A stretch of DNA of 64,000 bases from assembly GCA_038146865.1 (NCBI GenBank), contig JAYQSL010000002.1, forward strand, positions 372,001 through 436,000, in the 5' to 3' direction. Origin of the DNA: GCA-2709075 sp038146865. Its GTDB lineage: Bacteria > Pseudomonadota > Alphaproteobacteria > MPNO01 > UBA2964. The translations under genes and the position numbers were made by a program. Positions within the stretch are counted from its first letter, which is position 1. Every line of letters starts with the position of its first letter. Shown in pieces: positions 37,595 to 46,413 of this stretch. The notes below the pieces were generated by a model. It did no database searches and was not told where the DNA came from. It saw only the letters and a list, made by a program, of their open reading frames with translations.

Positions 37595-37670
37595 CTTGCT
37601 GATTTAGCACTAGACCAAGCAGTCGACAACAAATCGAAAAAGATCCAAAAGTTTTTAATGGGAGAAAAAA

Positions 37671-38411
37671 ATGAATAAGACCGTAATCGTTACAGGAGCT
37701 GCGAGCGGGATAGGTTTGGCATGCGCGAAAATTCTTTTATCTCGGGGGGCACGGGTCACTGCTGTAGATCCGCAGGTTCAGCGAATGAGGGAAAATCTGG
37801 GTTCAGGACAAAATCTGACAATTTTGCAAGGAGATGTCGCGTCAGATTCAGATTGTTCTGCAACCGTCACCGAGACAGAAAAAACTTTCGGCAAGATTGA
37901 CGGCTTGATTCATTGCGGTGCGGCACACTCGAGCGCGCGATGGGATGAGTTGGAAGCGGAGGAAATGAATCGCATTTTGGCAATCAACGTTACAGGTTCG
38001 TTCCAAATTTCCAAAGCTGTGGCAAAACACATGAAAGAGTTCGGGGAGGGCTCGATCGTTCTCACGACATCTGCGTCCGTCTTGTTCGGCGTGACAGGAG
38101 GCAATGGGCAAGGAGGGCCTGCATATGTAAGCTCTAAGGGCGCCGTCCTAGCATTAATGAGATCTTTAGCAAGAGCCCTTGGGCCCGAGGGCATTCGTGT
38201 GAATGCGGTGAGCCCAGGTATAACTGATACACCAATGGTCGCAGGTTACTCAGAAAAGCAAAAAGCTTCAATGAAGCAGAGATTTCCCCTGGGTAGATTT
38301 GCTGAGCCCTCTGAAATCGCTGAGGGGGCCATTTTCTTGATCTCTGATAAAGCAAGCTTCATGACCGGGGAAAATATGCATATTAACGGTGGGTCTAATT
38401 TTGGCGGCTAA
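37671..38411 (+). CDS. Short-chain dehydrogenase/reductase
   Basis: A 246-residue classical SDR. The nucleotide-binding motif is VTGAASGIGLA (about 7-17), the catalytic set includes Ser in LTTSAS and YxxxK in AYVSSKG, and PGITDTPM and FMTGENMHINGG are the usual C-terminal motifs. The Asp at the end of the second strand (AVDPQ) suggests NAD(H). RBS GGGAG precedes ATG. It is divergent from the acyl-CoA ligase operon. Likely dehydrogenation of a hydroxyacyl or diol intermediate; substrate unknown. Confidence 0.9.
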   Translation: MNKTVIVTGAASGIGLACAKILLSRGARVTAVDPQVQRMRENLGSGQNLTILQGDVASDSDCSATVTETEKTFGKIDGLIHCGAAHSSARWDELEAEEMNRILAINVTGSFQISKAVAKHMKEFGEGSIVLTTSASVLFGVTGGNGQGGPAYVSSKGAVLALMRSLARALGPEGIRVNAVSPGITDTPMVAGYSEKQKASMKQRFPLGRFAEPSEIAEGAIFLISDKASFMTGENMHINGGSNFGG

Positions 38412-38520
38412 AGTCTCGGCGATAAAGAAAATTTCATTGGCTGTTTACCAGGCTAGAGGTGACATCAATTTTTTTCCTTTCGCTGATGAGAAGAGATGCC
38501 TCTATGAGACAGGCAATCCA

Positions 38521-40086
38521 TCAACCGTGGCCTGTCTCTCCCAGCCACCTGAAGTAAGGGTCTTGCATTTCTCTCAACTCATCTAACTCTTTCTTACTAA
38601 ACCATTGCGAAAAATCCATTTCTTTCACAGGATAATAAGATCTTTCGTAGACTTGTTCTCCCAAAGGAGCCGTTGCATCAATTCCCATGCCTCCATCGGA
38701 TACAGAAATATTACCTATCTTTAATTCAGAGGGTTGAAAGGCCTGCCCGCGGCCATATTCATTGAACTTAATGTAGTCCTTTTGCGCGGAAGCCCTGGAT
38801 TGAATTGCCCACATAACATCCTCAGGTTGCCAAGGGTCAATATCCTCGTCGACCATAATGACCAGCCGCATGCCACGAAATAAGCCCATAATCGCCGTCA
38901 ACAAGTTTCGTTGCATGCCTTCATCAGAACGACGCTGTTTTTTAACCTGAACAACTAAACCTCCCCATAAGGTTAAACCCAACCAGCTGGCCACATCCTT
39001 CACGAAACCGGGAGCCATACGGTCACAAAGTTCATAGACTGCGGCGCACATAAATGGCGCCTCATACCAAAATGCTCCAAAATGGGGAGTATAAACGATT
39101 GGGTTATTCTTGCGCCTGGTAATCGCCGTAAGTTCGAATGCTCGCGGGGTACGATAGGCATGACCCATAGACCTAGCCCATTCTGGGTGCAACAAAGCTA
39201 CGCCCTGACGCCCCAATTCTTCCGCCTCTTGGGTTTCCCAGACACGTTCACCTTCTAGAACATATCCCTCCAACACCCACTCCGCGTTCGCGATAGCATA
39301 GGAATTCACCGTCTGGGCTTTAACGACGTCAACGGGGAAGCCTTGTATGGCCCCTGCAAATCCAAGCTTATCTGTTTGTCCTGGAAATATAACAGGATTT
39401 AGCGTTGAAACCGAGACAAGCTCAGGTCCAACAGGAGGGCAAACATTCACAGTGCAGGGAATTTTACCTCCGGGATGCCTTGAACAAATTACGTCTCCTG
39501 CCCCACCCGGAACCATATTGATAGAGGCATATTTTTGATCAGGACGAAAAGACATCCGATACATTGAAATTTGGCTTCCTCCACCAGGAACAAATGGCTC
39601 TCCCATGAAAAGGTGTGATCCCGCGCCGAAAATTCGTCCACCGTCAGTAAATGTGTGCTGCGCAATAGGAAAAATCTCTTCGATATGACCGAAATCTTTC
39701 CCTGGAATGAGAGTCTCCTCTTGAACAGGAGCGTTGGTCACAATTCTCGGCGGAACTGGATTAGCATTTTGTTGGAGAAGCTGCAGTTTGATATCCCTGA
39801 AATCCGCACAATTATGAAATTTACATACCCTCTCTTTACGTGAGTACAGGTTTGAAATCATACGAACGCCTGGGTAGCGCTTGACATTATTGGCAACAAT
39901 CACTTTTGAGTTATCAAAGGCTTTCGTGATGGTGCACATCTCCACGTGAGGATCCACGGGTGCATCAATGTATTGGACGTCATCACCGAGCCATTCCAGG
40001 GTCGAACGCAGATCTACCAGAGCCTCCTCTCGTGTCATGCCATTTGCACCCTTTTCTGGAAGATCAACGACCATGCGGTCAGCCAT
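38521..40086 (-). CDS. UbiD-family decarboxylase (third, divergent type)
   Basis: A 521-residue UbiD-type protein that differs from the tandem pair. Blocks such as PGVRMISNLYSRKERV, DGGRIFGAGSHLFMG, RHPGGKIPCTVNVCPPVG and VLEGYVLEGERVWETQEAEE match the prFMN-decarboxylase fold; RLVIMVDEDIDPWQPEDVMWA is the last domain. AAGGAG lies 6 nt before ATG. The VLEGYV block corresponds to VVIEGFI in the pair, but EGPFGE is replaced by a different stretch. It is convergent with the SDR and divergent from the cupin gene. The differences may reflect another substrate. Confidence 0.85.
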   Translation of the reverse strand: MADRMVVDLPEKGANGMTREEALVDLRSTLEWLGDDVQYIDAPVDPHVEMCTITKAFDNSKVIVANNVKRYPGVRMISNLYSRKERVCKFHNCADFRDIKLQLLQQNANPVPPRIVTNAPVQEETLIPGKDFGHIEEIFPIAQHTFTDGGRIFGAGSHLFMGEPFVPGGGSQISMYRMSFRPDQKYASINMVPGGAGDVICSRHPGGKIPCTVNVCPPVGPELVSVSTLNPVIFPGQTDKLGFAGAIQGFPVDVVKAQTVNSYAIANAEWVLEGYVLEGERVWETQEAEELGRQGVALLHPEWARSMGHAYRTPRAFELTAITRRKNNPIVYTPHFGAFWYEAPFMCAAVYELCDRMAPGFVKDVASWLGLTLWGGLVVQVKKQRRSDEGMQRNLLTAIMGLFRGMRLVIMVDEDIDPWQPEDVMWAIQSRASAQKDYIKFNEYGRGQAFQPSELKIGNISVSDGGMGIDATAPLGEQVYERSYYPVKEMDFSQWFSKKELDELREMQDPYFRWLGETGHG

Positions 40087-40239
40087 TTCAAACTCCTTAT
40101 TTTAATTGAACACTTTTTAATAGGGCACATGTATACAAACAAACTGTTGCCAGGAACAACCTTTATTGGGGATGACGGCTCTCGTCATGCAGGTCTATAC
40201 TTTTGAGTGCAAATAAAAATTTAAAGGAGGCAAACCAAA

Positions 40240-40754
40240 ATGTTAGACCAACCACAGATGACGCCACCATCGCTCAATGGTCAGGATATGGCTGCCAGGG
40301 AAGATGAGCTTCTATCAATCAAAACACCGACAGTATTCTCCCTAAAGGGTCAAATGCTCGCGCAGGGCCGGACGGACTCAGTGCTCGCTGCAACAGATGA
40401 TCTTACCATACGATTAAAGGTCTATGCTTCGGGAGGAGAAAACGAGCTTCATGCCCATCCACATGAGGACCATAGCTTTATGATACTGCAGGGATCGGCA
40501 CGATTTTTTGGACCCGATGGTGAAGAAATTGAACTCGGTGAAAATGAAGGAATTATGCTTCCAAAAGGAAACCTTTATAAATTTTTGCAACTTCAAGCGA
40601 GCCATTAGTAATGATCCGGGTCGGCAACCCAGCTCATAAACACATGGGTCATCCCAATCGCGTCAATGCCCAAGGGAATGAGATGAAAGGTGACTCTAAA
40701 GAAAACAAGAAGGTCGAAGTGATCTTTAAAGACCAATTTTTTGGGGACAAATAG
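40240..40754 (+). pseudogene. Cupin protein, one frameshift
   Basis: A single-domain cupin. Motif 1 is ENELHAHPHEDHSFMILQG with HxHxxxxxH metal ligands, and motif 2 contains GIMLPKGNLYKF. One A is missing at about 40590: restoring it gives QTSSEPLVMIRVGNPAHKHMGH and continues to 40754 (VEVIFKDQFFGD). Restored length is about 171 residues. AAGGAGG lies 9 nt before ATG. It is divergent from the third UbiD gene. Cupins in such clusters are often dioxygenases or isomerases; the function is unknown. Confidence 0.8.
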
Positions 40755-40782
40755 TTTCAATAGGATTATGACAGAAGCAATC

Positions 40783-40827
40783 GCCCTGAACCAAAGTTAA
40801 CTTCACAAAAGAAAATTGGTTCAGGGC
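40783..40827. terminator. Bidirectional terminator-like inverted repeat
   Basis: GCCCTGAACCAA (40783-40794) and TTGGTTCAGGGC (40816-40827) are 12-bp perfect arms around 21 nt, in the gap between the convergent cupin and quinone oxidoreductase genes. There is no strong T-run. Confidence 0.55.
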
Positions 40828-40849
40828 AAATCCCAAACCTGCGTCCTTT

Positions 40850-41792
40850 TTAACGCATTCGGATCACCATTTTACCTCGAACGTGATAACCCATACTCTT
40901 TCTATGAGCATCGGGGATATCAGCCAATGAAATTTCCTCTATCTCAGGGGGCTTAACAGACCCGGCTTCCACCAAATTCGCCACACGCCTCATCCTCTCA
41001 GAAGAACGATAGACCTGAGGCCTAAGCACCTCGACATCATCTCTCGGCGGAGAAAAACTCTCCGGTTGACCAGCAATCCATGCAAGCCGCCCCCCAGGCG
41101 CCAGCACATCAAAACTAGCCTCGTGCACACCCGGGGGCCGCATTACCAACGGTATCAAAAACGACATCAACAATTGGGACCGCGTCCCGAAAATCTCCCT
41201 TTGTGTAATCAATTACGTGATCAACACCAAGGGAACGCACATAATCAATATTTCTTTCAGAACAAGTTGCAAAAACCTCGGCGCCCATTGCTTTGGCTGC
41301 CTGGACGGCGAAACTACCTACGCCACCAGCTCCACCCTGAACTAAGATTTTCTCACCAGGTTTAAGTCCCGCGGTATCATCAATGGCTACCATTGCGGTC
41401 AAGCCGGTGAGCGCCAGTGCTGCGGCTTCTAAATGGCTTACGTTTTTAGGCTTTAGTGATACCACCCCCGCGTCAACTGCATTAACTTCTTGGTATCCTC
41501 CAGGTTGATCCTGGTTGACAACTGCCCAGACGGGATCACCAGGCGCAAATTCGGTTATCCCCTCTCCAACTTCTCTAACAACTCCAGAAAGGTCTACACC
41601 CAATACGAAGGGCATGGTTAACGGCATCTGCTTCTGGCGACCACCGCTCATTATCTTCCAGTCGACCGGGTTCACCGTCGCAGCATGAATATCGATTAAA
41701 AGTTTGTTCGCAGCGACTTCCGGTTCTTGTACGTTTTCACGATAACGCAGCACCTCGGGCCCACCATATTCGTCTATTTGTACAGCTTTCAT
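40850..41792 (-). pseudogene. Zinc-free quinone oxidoreductase (MDR), one frameshift
   Basis: A medium-chain dehydrogenase/reductase. It starts MKAVQIDEYGGPEVL with GGGAG before ATG 41792; the NADP fold is VQGGAGGVGSFAVQAA. At a run of five G (41133-41137) one base is extra: removing it changes NAAPGC to NAAPGVHEASFDVLAPGGR and keeps frame to 40850, ending KSMGYHVRGKMVIRM. Restored length is about 313 residues, normal for the family. No zinc-ligand Cys set is present, so it belongs to the quinone oxidoreductase type. Neighbours suggest a detoxifying or redox role. Confidence 0.85.
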
Positions 41793-41830
41793 CTTTTGCT
41801 CCCTAAGTTCTTCTGTATACATTTCTGCAA

Positions 41831-42130
41831 TTAGGCGTTGCCTTGAGTGGGACCTCCGAAAACACCTTCTTCTTTTATTTGTGCTTCCAAGTCATCCAAA
41901 AGGGTTTTTAATGCCTCTTCCACATCATTTCTTGATAGCCCATCTGCTATCATAGCTGCGAGAAGCTGAGCTGCCCCATTCAAAGCCACCGAGTATTGCG
42001 GAAGTTCATTTGCTGTCTCCCATGCTGCAGCCGCAGGAACCAGAGAAAATGCTACGACATCTTGGGCTCGGCAAACCATGCAGTCGTCAGAATACTCATG
42101 GGTGATTAGTTTTTCTAAATCATTTTTCAT
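41831..42130 (-). CDS. Unknown protein with CxxC motif, 99 residues
   Basis: A 99-residue helical acidic protein starting MKNDLEKLITHEYSDDCMVCRAQ. The CMVC pair suggests a redox or metal site. The rest (LLAAMIADGLSRNDVEEALKTLLDDLEAQI) is helical. ATG 42130 is chosen because the protein starts well there; RBS support is weak (CAAGGATG). It is divergent from the second selenoprotein gene, 86 bp away, and 38 bp upstream of the quinone oxidoreductase on the same strand. I do not recognise a family. Confidence 0.6.
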   Translation of the reverse strand: MKNDLEKLITHEYSDDCMVCRAQDVVAFSLVPAAAAWETANELPQYSVALNGAAQLLAAMIADGLSRNDVEEALKTLLDDLEAQIKEEGVFGGPTQGNA

Positions 42131-42216
42131 CCTTGGGCTCCGAACAATTAGTTCTTGCAAGCGCGTACAGCGACAAATAACTTTTGACAAGTCAGTTCTT
42201 CAAGGAGGATCGCCAG

Positions 42217-42891
42217 ATGAATAAAAAAGAACAATTACTGATACCCTCCCCTGTAGAAGATAGGATTAGTTCAATTAGCGAGGAAGAGCTGAGTTTCAGG
42301 GGCTGGACCAGAGACCTGATGCGGGAACGGTTCCTAGAGAGGATGCGACTCGATTTAAATTCCCCTCAGGTTGGTGAGGAGGCTCCCGATTTTGAATTAG
42401 AGCTGTTATCTAAGAATGGCGAGCGATCAGGTCAAAAATTAAAGTTATCCTCATTACGAGGAAAACCCACTGGCCTAATTTTTGGGTCCTATACCTGACC
42501 ACCTTTCCGGCAAGAGGCCGTGCGCCTTGAGAAAATAGCGAGGCAGTTTAGTCAAAAGATTAACTTTTTATGCATCTATATTAAGGAGGCACATCCAATT
42601 GATGGGTCGCAATCTCCTCCCAATTTGATTGATGACATTCTCTTTAAACAACCAACCTCAATGGACGAGAGAGCCGAGATCGCATCGGCTTGCATGCTCC
42701 GCTTCAATTTCTCTTTTCCTATGGTGTTAGACAGTATGTCTGATTATGTCGAAAAAGCTTACATGGCGATGCCAGAGCGCTTGTATATATTGGACTCATT
42801 TGGGACGGTGACATGGAAGTGCGGTCTTGGACCCCATCTTTTTGATCTGGTAGGATTTGAACAAAAAATAAAAGATCTCTCTGATAATTAA
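42217..42891 (+). CDS. Deiodinase-like selenoprotein (TGA-encoded Sec94)
   Basis: Two frames join when the TGA at 42496-42498 is read as selenocysteine, giving 224 residues. The N-terminal half ends GKPTGLIFGSYT, then Sec, then PPFRQEAVRLEKIARQFSQ and FLCIYIKEAHPIDGSQ. This is the same GSYTUPPF and YIKEAHP pattern as at 5621-6301. AAGGAGG lies 8 nt before ATG 42217. The C-terminus (ERLYILDSFGTVTWKCGLGP) matches the paralogue's RQFLINAEGTVVYRGEKGP. Either one copy has a different partner, or expression differs. Redox function is inferred from fold only. Confidence 0.88.
42511..42529 (+). promoter_or_regulatory. Candidate bacterial SECIS hairpin, second copy
   Basis: AGGC and GCCT pair around the loop CGTGC, at the same distance from TGA as in the first copy (first loop G at +22). 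Outside, CA/TG can pair across a small bulge. The conserved loop and spacing in both genes, despite other differences nearby, support a selected element; part of the conservation also codes AVRL. Confidence 0.55.
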
Positions 42892-42966
42892 CATCCTCCC
42901 AAGCACGTTCAACAAAATTTCGAAACGCTGATCTGTTGGAAAACCAAATTTCAACCCTTATCCAGC

Positions 42967-43248
42967 TCAGTTGTTGGGCAAAACAGCCTTTCGAAATTTA
43001 CGATCGCGCTTCAAATGCCACTCCCGACTCATTGCATTGGACTTATCATTTAAGCGCTCTGCGTAAAGCAAAACCCAAACGCGTCCTCTCGTGGAACGAG
43101 CTCCTGTTCCAGAGTTATGGGATGCCAGGCGTTTTTCGAGATCGTAAGTCCACCCTACGTAAGTTCTCCAGCCTTCTTTGCCTTCACTTCCTATAATGTA
43201 AACAAAAGCTCCCAGATCTATTAATCCCTGATATCTTGAAGGAACCAT
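42967..43248 (-). CDS. GIY-YIG nuclease-family protein
   Basis: A 93-residue single-domain GIY-YIG protein of the YhbQ (UPF0213) type. FVYIIGSEGKEGWRTYVGWT carries the two half motifs (VYII and YVG), an Arg follows in LEKRLASHNSG, and the catalytic Glu is in AMSREWHLKRDRKFRKA. It overlaps the end of the OCD-family gene by 28 bp on the same strand. The family's cellular role is unsettled; DNA damage response has been proposed. Confidence 0.85.
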   Translation of the reverse strand: MVPSRYQGLIDLGAFVYIIGSEGKEGWRTYVGWTYDLEKRLASHNSGTGARSTRGRVWVLLYAERLNDKSNAMSREWHLKRDRKFRKAVLPNN

Positions 43249-44321
43249 TCTGTCGGCAATTCTCGGCCCATTCCGGCTTCTTTGGCCTTTTCATAAACCA
43301 AACCACCTACTGATGAAAATTGGAGCCCTTGATTTCCAATATTGTGGTAATATGTAATCTGATTATCGTCGGTTCGCCCGATCGAAGGATCGGTCAACAA
43401 ATCGCTAAAGGCCGGAAAATCGACTGCAAAACCGGAGGTATTTTCCTGCCTTTTAGGGAGCCGCTCTCTTTCCATATCAGATCCAGCAATCCACGCGACG
43501 GGACTATGACCAACCCCCTCTTGCATGCCAGAACCAGTGGCACGTAACCCACTTTGCCCTTGCGTAATACAAACATCAAAAGTCTCGATAGCTTCCTTGG
43601 AAACCTCCATTGGGCCAAGCATAGTAACGTGTTGACCTGGCGATAACCAACTAGGATCAAATGTTGGTGACATTGAGTCAGTACAACTCGACACGATGTC
43701 AGATCCTCGCACCGCTTCTTCTGCTGAATCAACAGGTTCTACTGAAATATTAAGACGTCGACTCATCTCTGATGCATACGCTTCACGATTGACTTTCGTC
43801 GGAGAATAAACCTTTACTCGACTGATCTGACGAACAGCGCAATATGCCTGCAAGTAGGTTCTTGCCATTCCCCCGGATCCCAACATGCCGACGGTAGATG
43901 CATCAGACCGGGCCAGATATTTAGCGCCTATCCCACCGCCGCCACCTACACGCATATGCTGCAGAACCCCATCATTTATAAAGGCCAGAGGTTCTCCGTT
44001 TTTAGCGGAGAATAACATTATAAGTCCGCAATAAGTACCTGGTTTCACGCAATATTTATCTTCAGTCCAAGACCCATCATCGGCGACAGGCCATGTCATG
44101 ACATCCGACTTCATTCTGATCGCAAGGTAGCCCTTTGAGTAGCCTTCCATTGTACCCCAACGGTAGTAGCCATCCTCGCGCTCACAAGGGGCATAAATGT
44201 CTGACCGAGGCCTATGTGTTGCTTTACCCTCAGACAAATCTCTGAATGCCTCCTCTTGTGCAAGGATGCATTCGTCCATATTCAAGAGCTCAGCCACCAT
44301 CTCGTTGTGAATAAATAACAT
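43221..44321 (-). CDS. Ornithine cyclodeaminase/mu-crystallin family enzyme
   Basis: A 366-residue OCD-family protein. The Rossmann part has TVGMLGSGGMARTYLQAY (about 143-160) and VKVYSPTKVNREAYA; the N-terminal dimerisation part has the LPxxR-like RPRSDIYAPCE stretch. The nicotinamide-site motif HMRVGGGGGIGAKYL replaces the usual RTGAxxGLA. Members reduce or deaminate imines and ketimines. Gap to the upstream Pht5-like gene is 10 bp, so they share a transcript. The length is a little above normal (about 330). Substrate unknown. Confidence 0.85.
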   Translation of the reverse strand: MLFIHNEMVAELLNMDECILAQEEAFRDLSEGKATHRPRSDIYAPCEREDGYYRWGTMEGYSKGYLAIRMKSDVMTWPVADDGSWTEDKYCVKPGTYCGLIMLFSAKNGEPLAFINDGVLQHMRVGGGGGIGAKYLARSDASTVGMLGSGGMARTYLQAYCAVRQISRVKVYSPTKVNREAYASEMSRRLNISVEPVDSAEEAVRGSDIVSSCTDSMSPTFDPSWLSPGQHVTMLGPMEVSKEAIETFDVCITQGQSGLRATGSGMQEGVGHSPVAWIAGSDMERERLPKRQENTSGFAVDFPAFSDLLTDPSIGRTDDNQITYYHNIGNQGLQFSSVGGLVYEKAKEAGMGRELPTEWFLQDIRD

Positions 44322-44331
44322 GAGTTAAACC

Positions 44332-45327
44332 CTAAACCTTAAATTCAGACTGCACTTCTTTGGGGAATAGGTCCTCAACTTCCATATGCCTATGAAACAA
44401 CCCTTGTTCAAATCCGTACAAAAGGAATGCTTCCAAAGTTTTTCGGTTCGGTTCAATTCCATACGGATAGAAGTCTTCGCCCATCATATCTCTCATTTCT
44501 TCTGCGGCCTGAAAAACCCACCCAACGGGCGCTCTACAAGCCGTAATATCAATCATCCGTTTGAGGGACCGGTCCTTTGCTTCTGTTAGCGCTTTGACCA
44601 TATTCATGGCCACCCAAGGATGGGCCTCAAAAACTTCTCTTCGGATTGCGTATAGATGCATAATCGGCCAAATGCCCGTCCGTCTAAAGTAATCTTTTTC
44701 AACCTCCGCATAGTTGTCGAAAAGTCTCTTTATTCTTGGATCTCGGTGTTCAAATAACTCAGGCGGATGCGCCGTTAAAATGGCGTCAATATCGCCATCG
44801 AGAAGAAGTTGGGTTAACGATTTGTCTGGTCTTGGAGTGAGGTTAATACCCTCTGGCAAATTGAGTTTAACCTTTTCTTTTCTTCCCGGCTGATTAACCC
44901 CAGCTTGCACCCATTCAATGTCTTGTAACGGTATTCCCACATCATGTTGGATCCAGCCCCTTGAATAAACCGAAGCAGATTGCCCCCATTCCGGTACTCC
45001 AATGGTTTTACCGGCTAAATCCTCTGGCCTTTGGACGGGTCCATCTGGACGTATATAGCAAGAAGATTGCCTGGACACTCTTGAGGGAAACACCGGAATG
45101 CCGACAAACTTGTCTATTCCCTGACTAATCATCGAGGTGTACTTACCGCTAGATATTTCTGAGATATCGAATTCTTCAAAATTAATAAAACGGTAAAACA
45201 TTTCCTCTATTTGCATTGTCAAACAATTAAGTTCGATCCCCTCCGCCTCTAAAGGCCCCACTGTTAGGTCCCGGACATGCTCATAATCGCTTGTTGCAAA
45301 AGTCAGTTTAAGTCGTTCCTTCGACAT
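44332..45327 (-). CDS. 4,5-dihydroxyphthalate decarboxylase-like protein
   Basis: A 331-residue cytosolic protein of the Pht5/NMT1-like group. FDISEISSGKYTSMIS is the family's DISE motif and YGIEPNRKTLEAFLLYGFEQGL the C-terminal one; VEWGQS-type loop (IGVPEWGQSASVY) is also present. No signal peptide. GAGGAG precedes ATG by about 10 nt. It is first in an operon with the OCD-family and GIY-YIG genes. It is more like named Pht5 than its relative at 29470-30408. The natural substrate is unknown; 4,5-dihydroxyphthalate would be consistent with nearby aromatic genes. Confidence 0.82.
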   Translation of the reverse strand: MSKERLKLTFATSDYEHVRDLTVGPLEAEGIELNCLTMQIEEMFYRFINFEEFDISEISSGKYTSMISQGIDKFVGIPVFPSRVSRQSSCYIRPDGPVQRPEDLAGKTIGVPEWGQSASVYSRGWIQHDVGIPLQDIEWVQAGVNQPGRKEKVKLNLPEGINLTPRPDKSLTQLLLDGDIDAILTAHPPELFEHRDPRIKRLFDNYAEVEKDYFRRTGIWPIMHLYAIRREVFEAHPWVAMNMVKALTEAKDRSLKRMIDITACRAPVGWVFQAAEEMRDMMGEDFYPYGIEPNRKTLEAFLLYGFEQGLFHRHMEVEDLFPKEVQSEFKV

Positions 45328-45450
45328 ATGTTTATTTCTCCTCGCATAAACCTCTTAATATTCTCGTAGTGGAAAATGCATACGTCAAACTTGGTATGGG
45401 CTTTTTAGTGATAAGTTAATAGAATTCAGCTATTCGATGAGGAGTTGCCT

Positions 45451-46413
45451 ATGCCACGTTTCAAAGATTTTCACCCGGATGGAGTAATTCCAGCAACTTT
45501 GCTGGCATTTAATGAAGATTTCTCTATCGACGAGTCATCGACAAGAATGCACCTGCATCATGTGGCAAAGGTCAACGGTGTTAGGGCAATTACGGTAAAT
45601 GGGCACGCATCCGAAGTTCATGCGTGTTCAGGCAAGGAGCAACAGAAAGTCCTTGACCTTGCTCTCAGTGAAATCGGCGATGATCTGCCTGTGATCACGG
45701 GTATTTGGGCGGATGGCAGCCATGAGGCGGCGAAAATTGCCAGATGGGCCGAGGCTGCGGGTGCTTCAGCTCTTTTGGTCTTCCCACCCCAACCGATTAT
45801 GATGATGCAAGGGCAAATGAACCCCGAAATGGCTTTAGCTCATTTTAAAACAATAGCCGACTCAACAAGCCTACCTTTAATTGCATTTCAGTATCCCAAT
45901 GATTTTGCGTATCGAATGGAGACACTGGTTCAATTAATCGAACAAGTACCATCCCTTGCCGCGATGAAGGATTGGAACACAGGCCAAATTCATGAAAGAC
46001 ACGTCCGTGAGCTGCAGGACCAACAAAGACGTTTTACCGTTCTAACGACAAATAGCGCCTGGTTAATGAGCTCACTCACCATGGGGGCAAACGGACTGTT
46101 ATCCGGCTCTGGAAGCGTCATTGCGGATTTACAGGTCGCACTATTCAACGCGATCAAGGAGGGAGACTTATTGCGTGCCCAGGCAATTAATGATCGTATT
46201 TATCCAACAGCAAAATGTTTCTACGGCCCCCCTGCTACTGATATGCATAATAGAATGAAAGAAGCGCTGGTGATGTTAGGAAGAATCCCGAAGGCGATTG
46301 TCAGGCCTCCTTTGGTAAAACTATCTAACATTGAGTTAAAAATGGTCAGAGAGGCAATTGATGCGGCTGGCTTGACTTATGAGGGCGCTGAAATTTTGGA
46401 AGACGCCGCATGA
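45451..46413 (+). CDS. DapA/NAL-family aldolase or dehydratase
   Basis: A 320-residue TIM barrel of the dihydrodipicolinate synthase superfamily. The Schiff-base Lys is in SLAAMKDWN (about residue 174), and the strand GVRAITVNGHASEVHAC corresponds to the carboxylate loop (GTTGE in DapA is replaced by GHASE). FQYPNDFAYR takes the place of the usual catalytic Tyr strand. GAGGAG precedes ATG 45451. The changed loop means it is not a lysine-pathway DapA. Possibly it acts on an aromatic or keto-acid adduct. It overlaps the carbonic anhydrase start as ATGA. Confidence 0.85.
   Translation: MPRFKDFHPDGVIPATLLAFNEDFSIDESSTRMHLHHVAKVNGVRAITVNGHASEVHACSGKEQQKVLDLALSEIGDDLPVITGIWADGSHEAAKIARWAEAAGASALLVFPPQPIMMMQGQMNPEMALAHFKTIADSTSLPLIAFQYPNDFAYRMETLVQLIEQVPSLAAMKDWNTGQIHERHVRELQDQQRRFTVLTTNSAWLMSSLTMGANGLLSGSGSVIADLQVALFNAIKEGDLLRAQAINDRIYPTAKCFYGPPATDMHNRMKEALVMLGRIPKAIVRPPLVKLSNIELKMVREAIDAAGLTYEGAEILEDAA

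Noticed and set aside
38506..38538. GAGACAGGC/GCCTGTCTC inverted repeat as an SDR terminator
   Set aside because: It overlaps the coding end of the UbiD gene and has no T-run; coding constraint may explain one arm.
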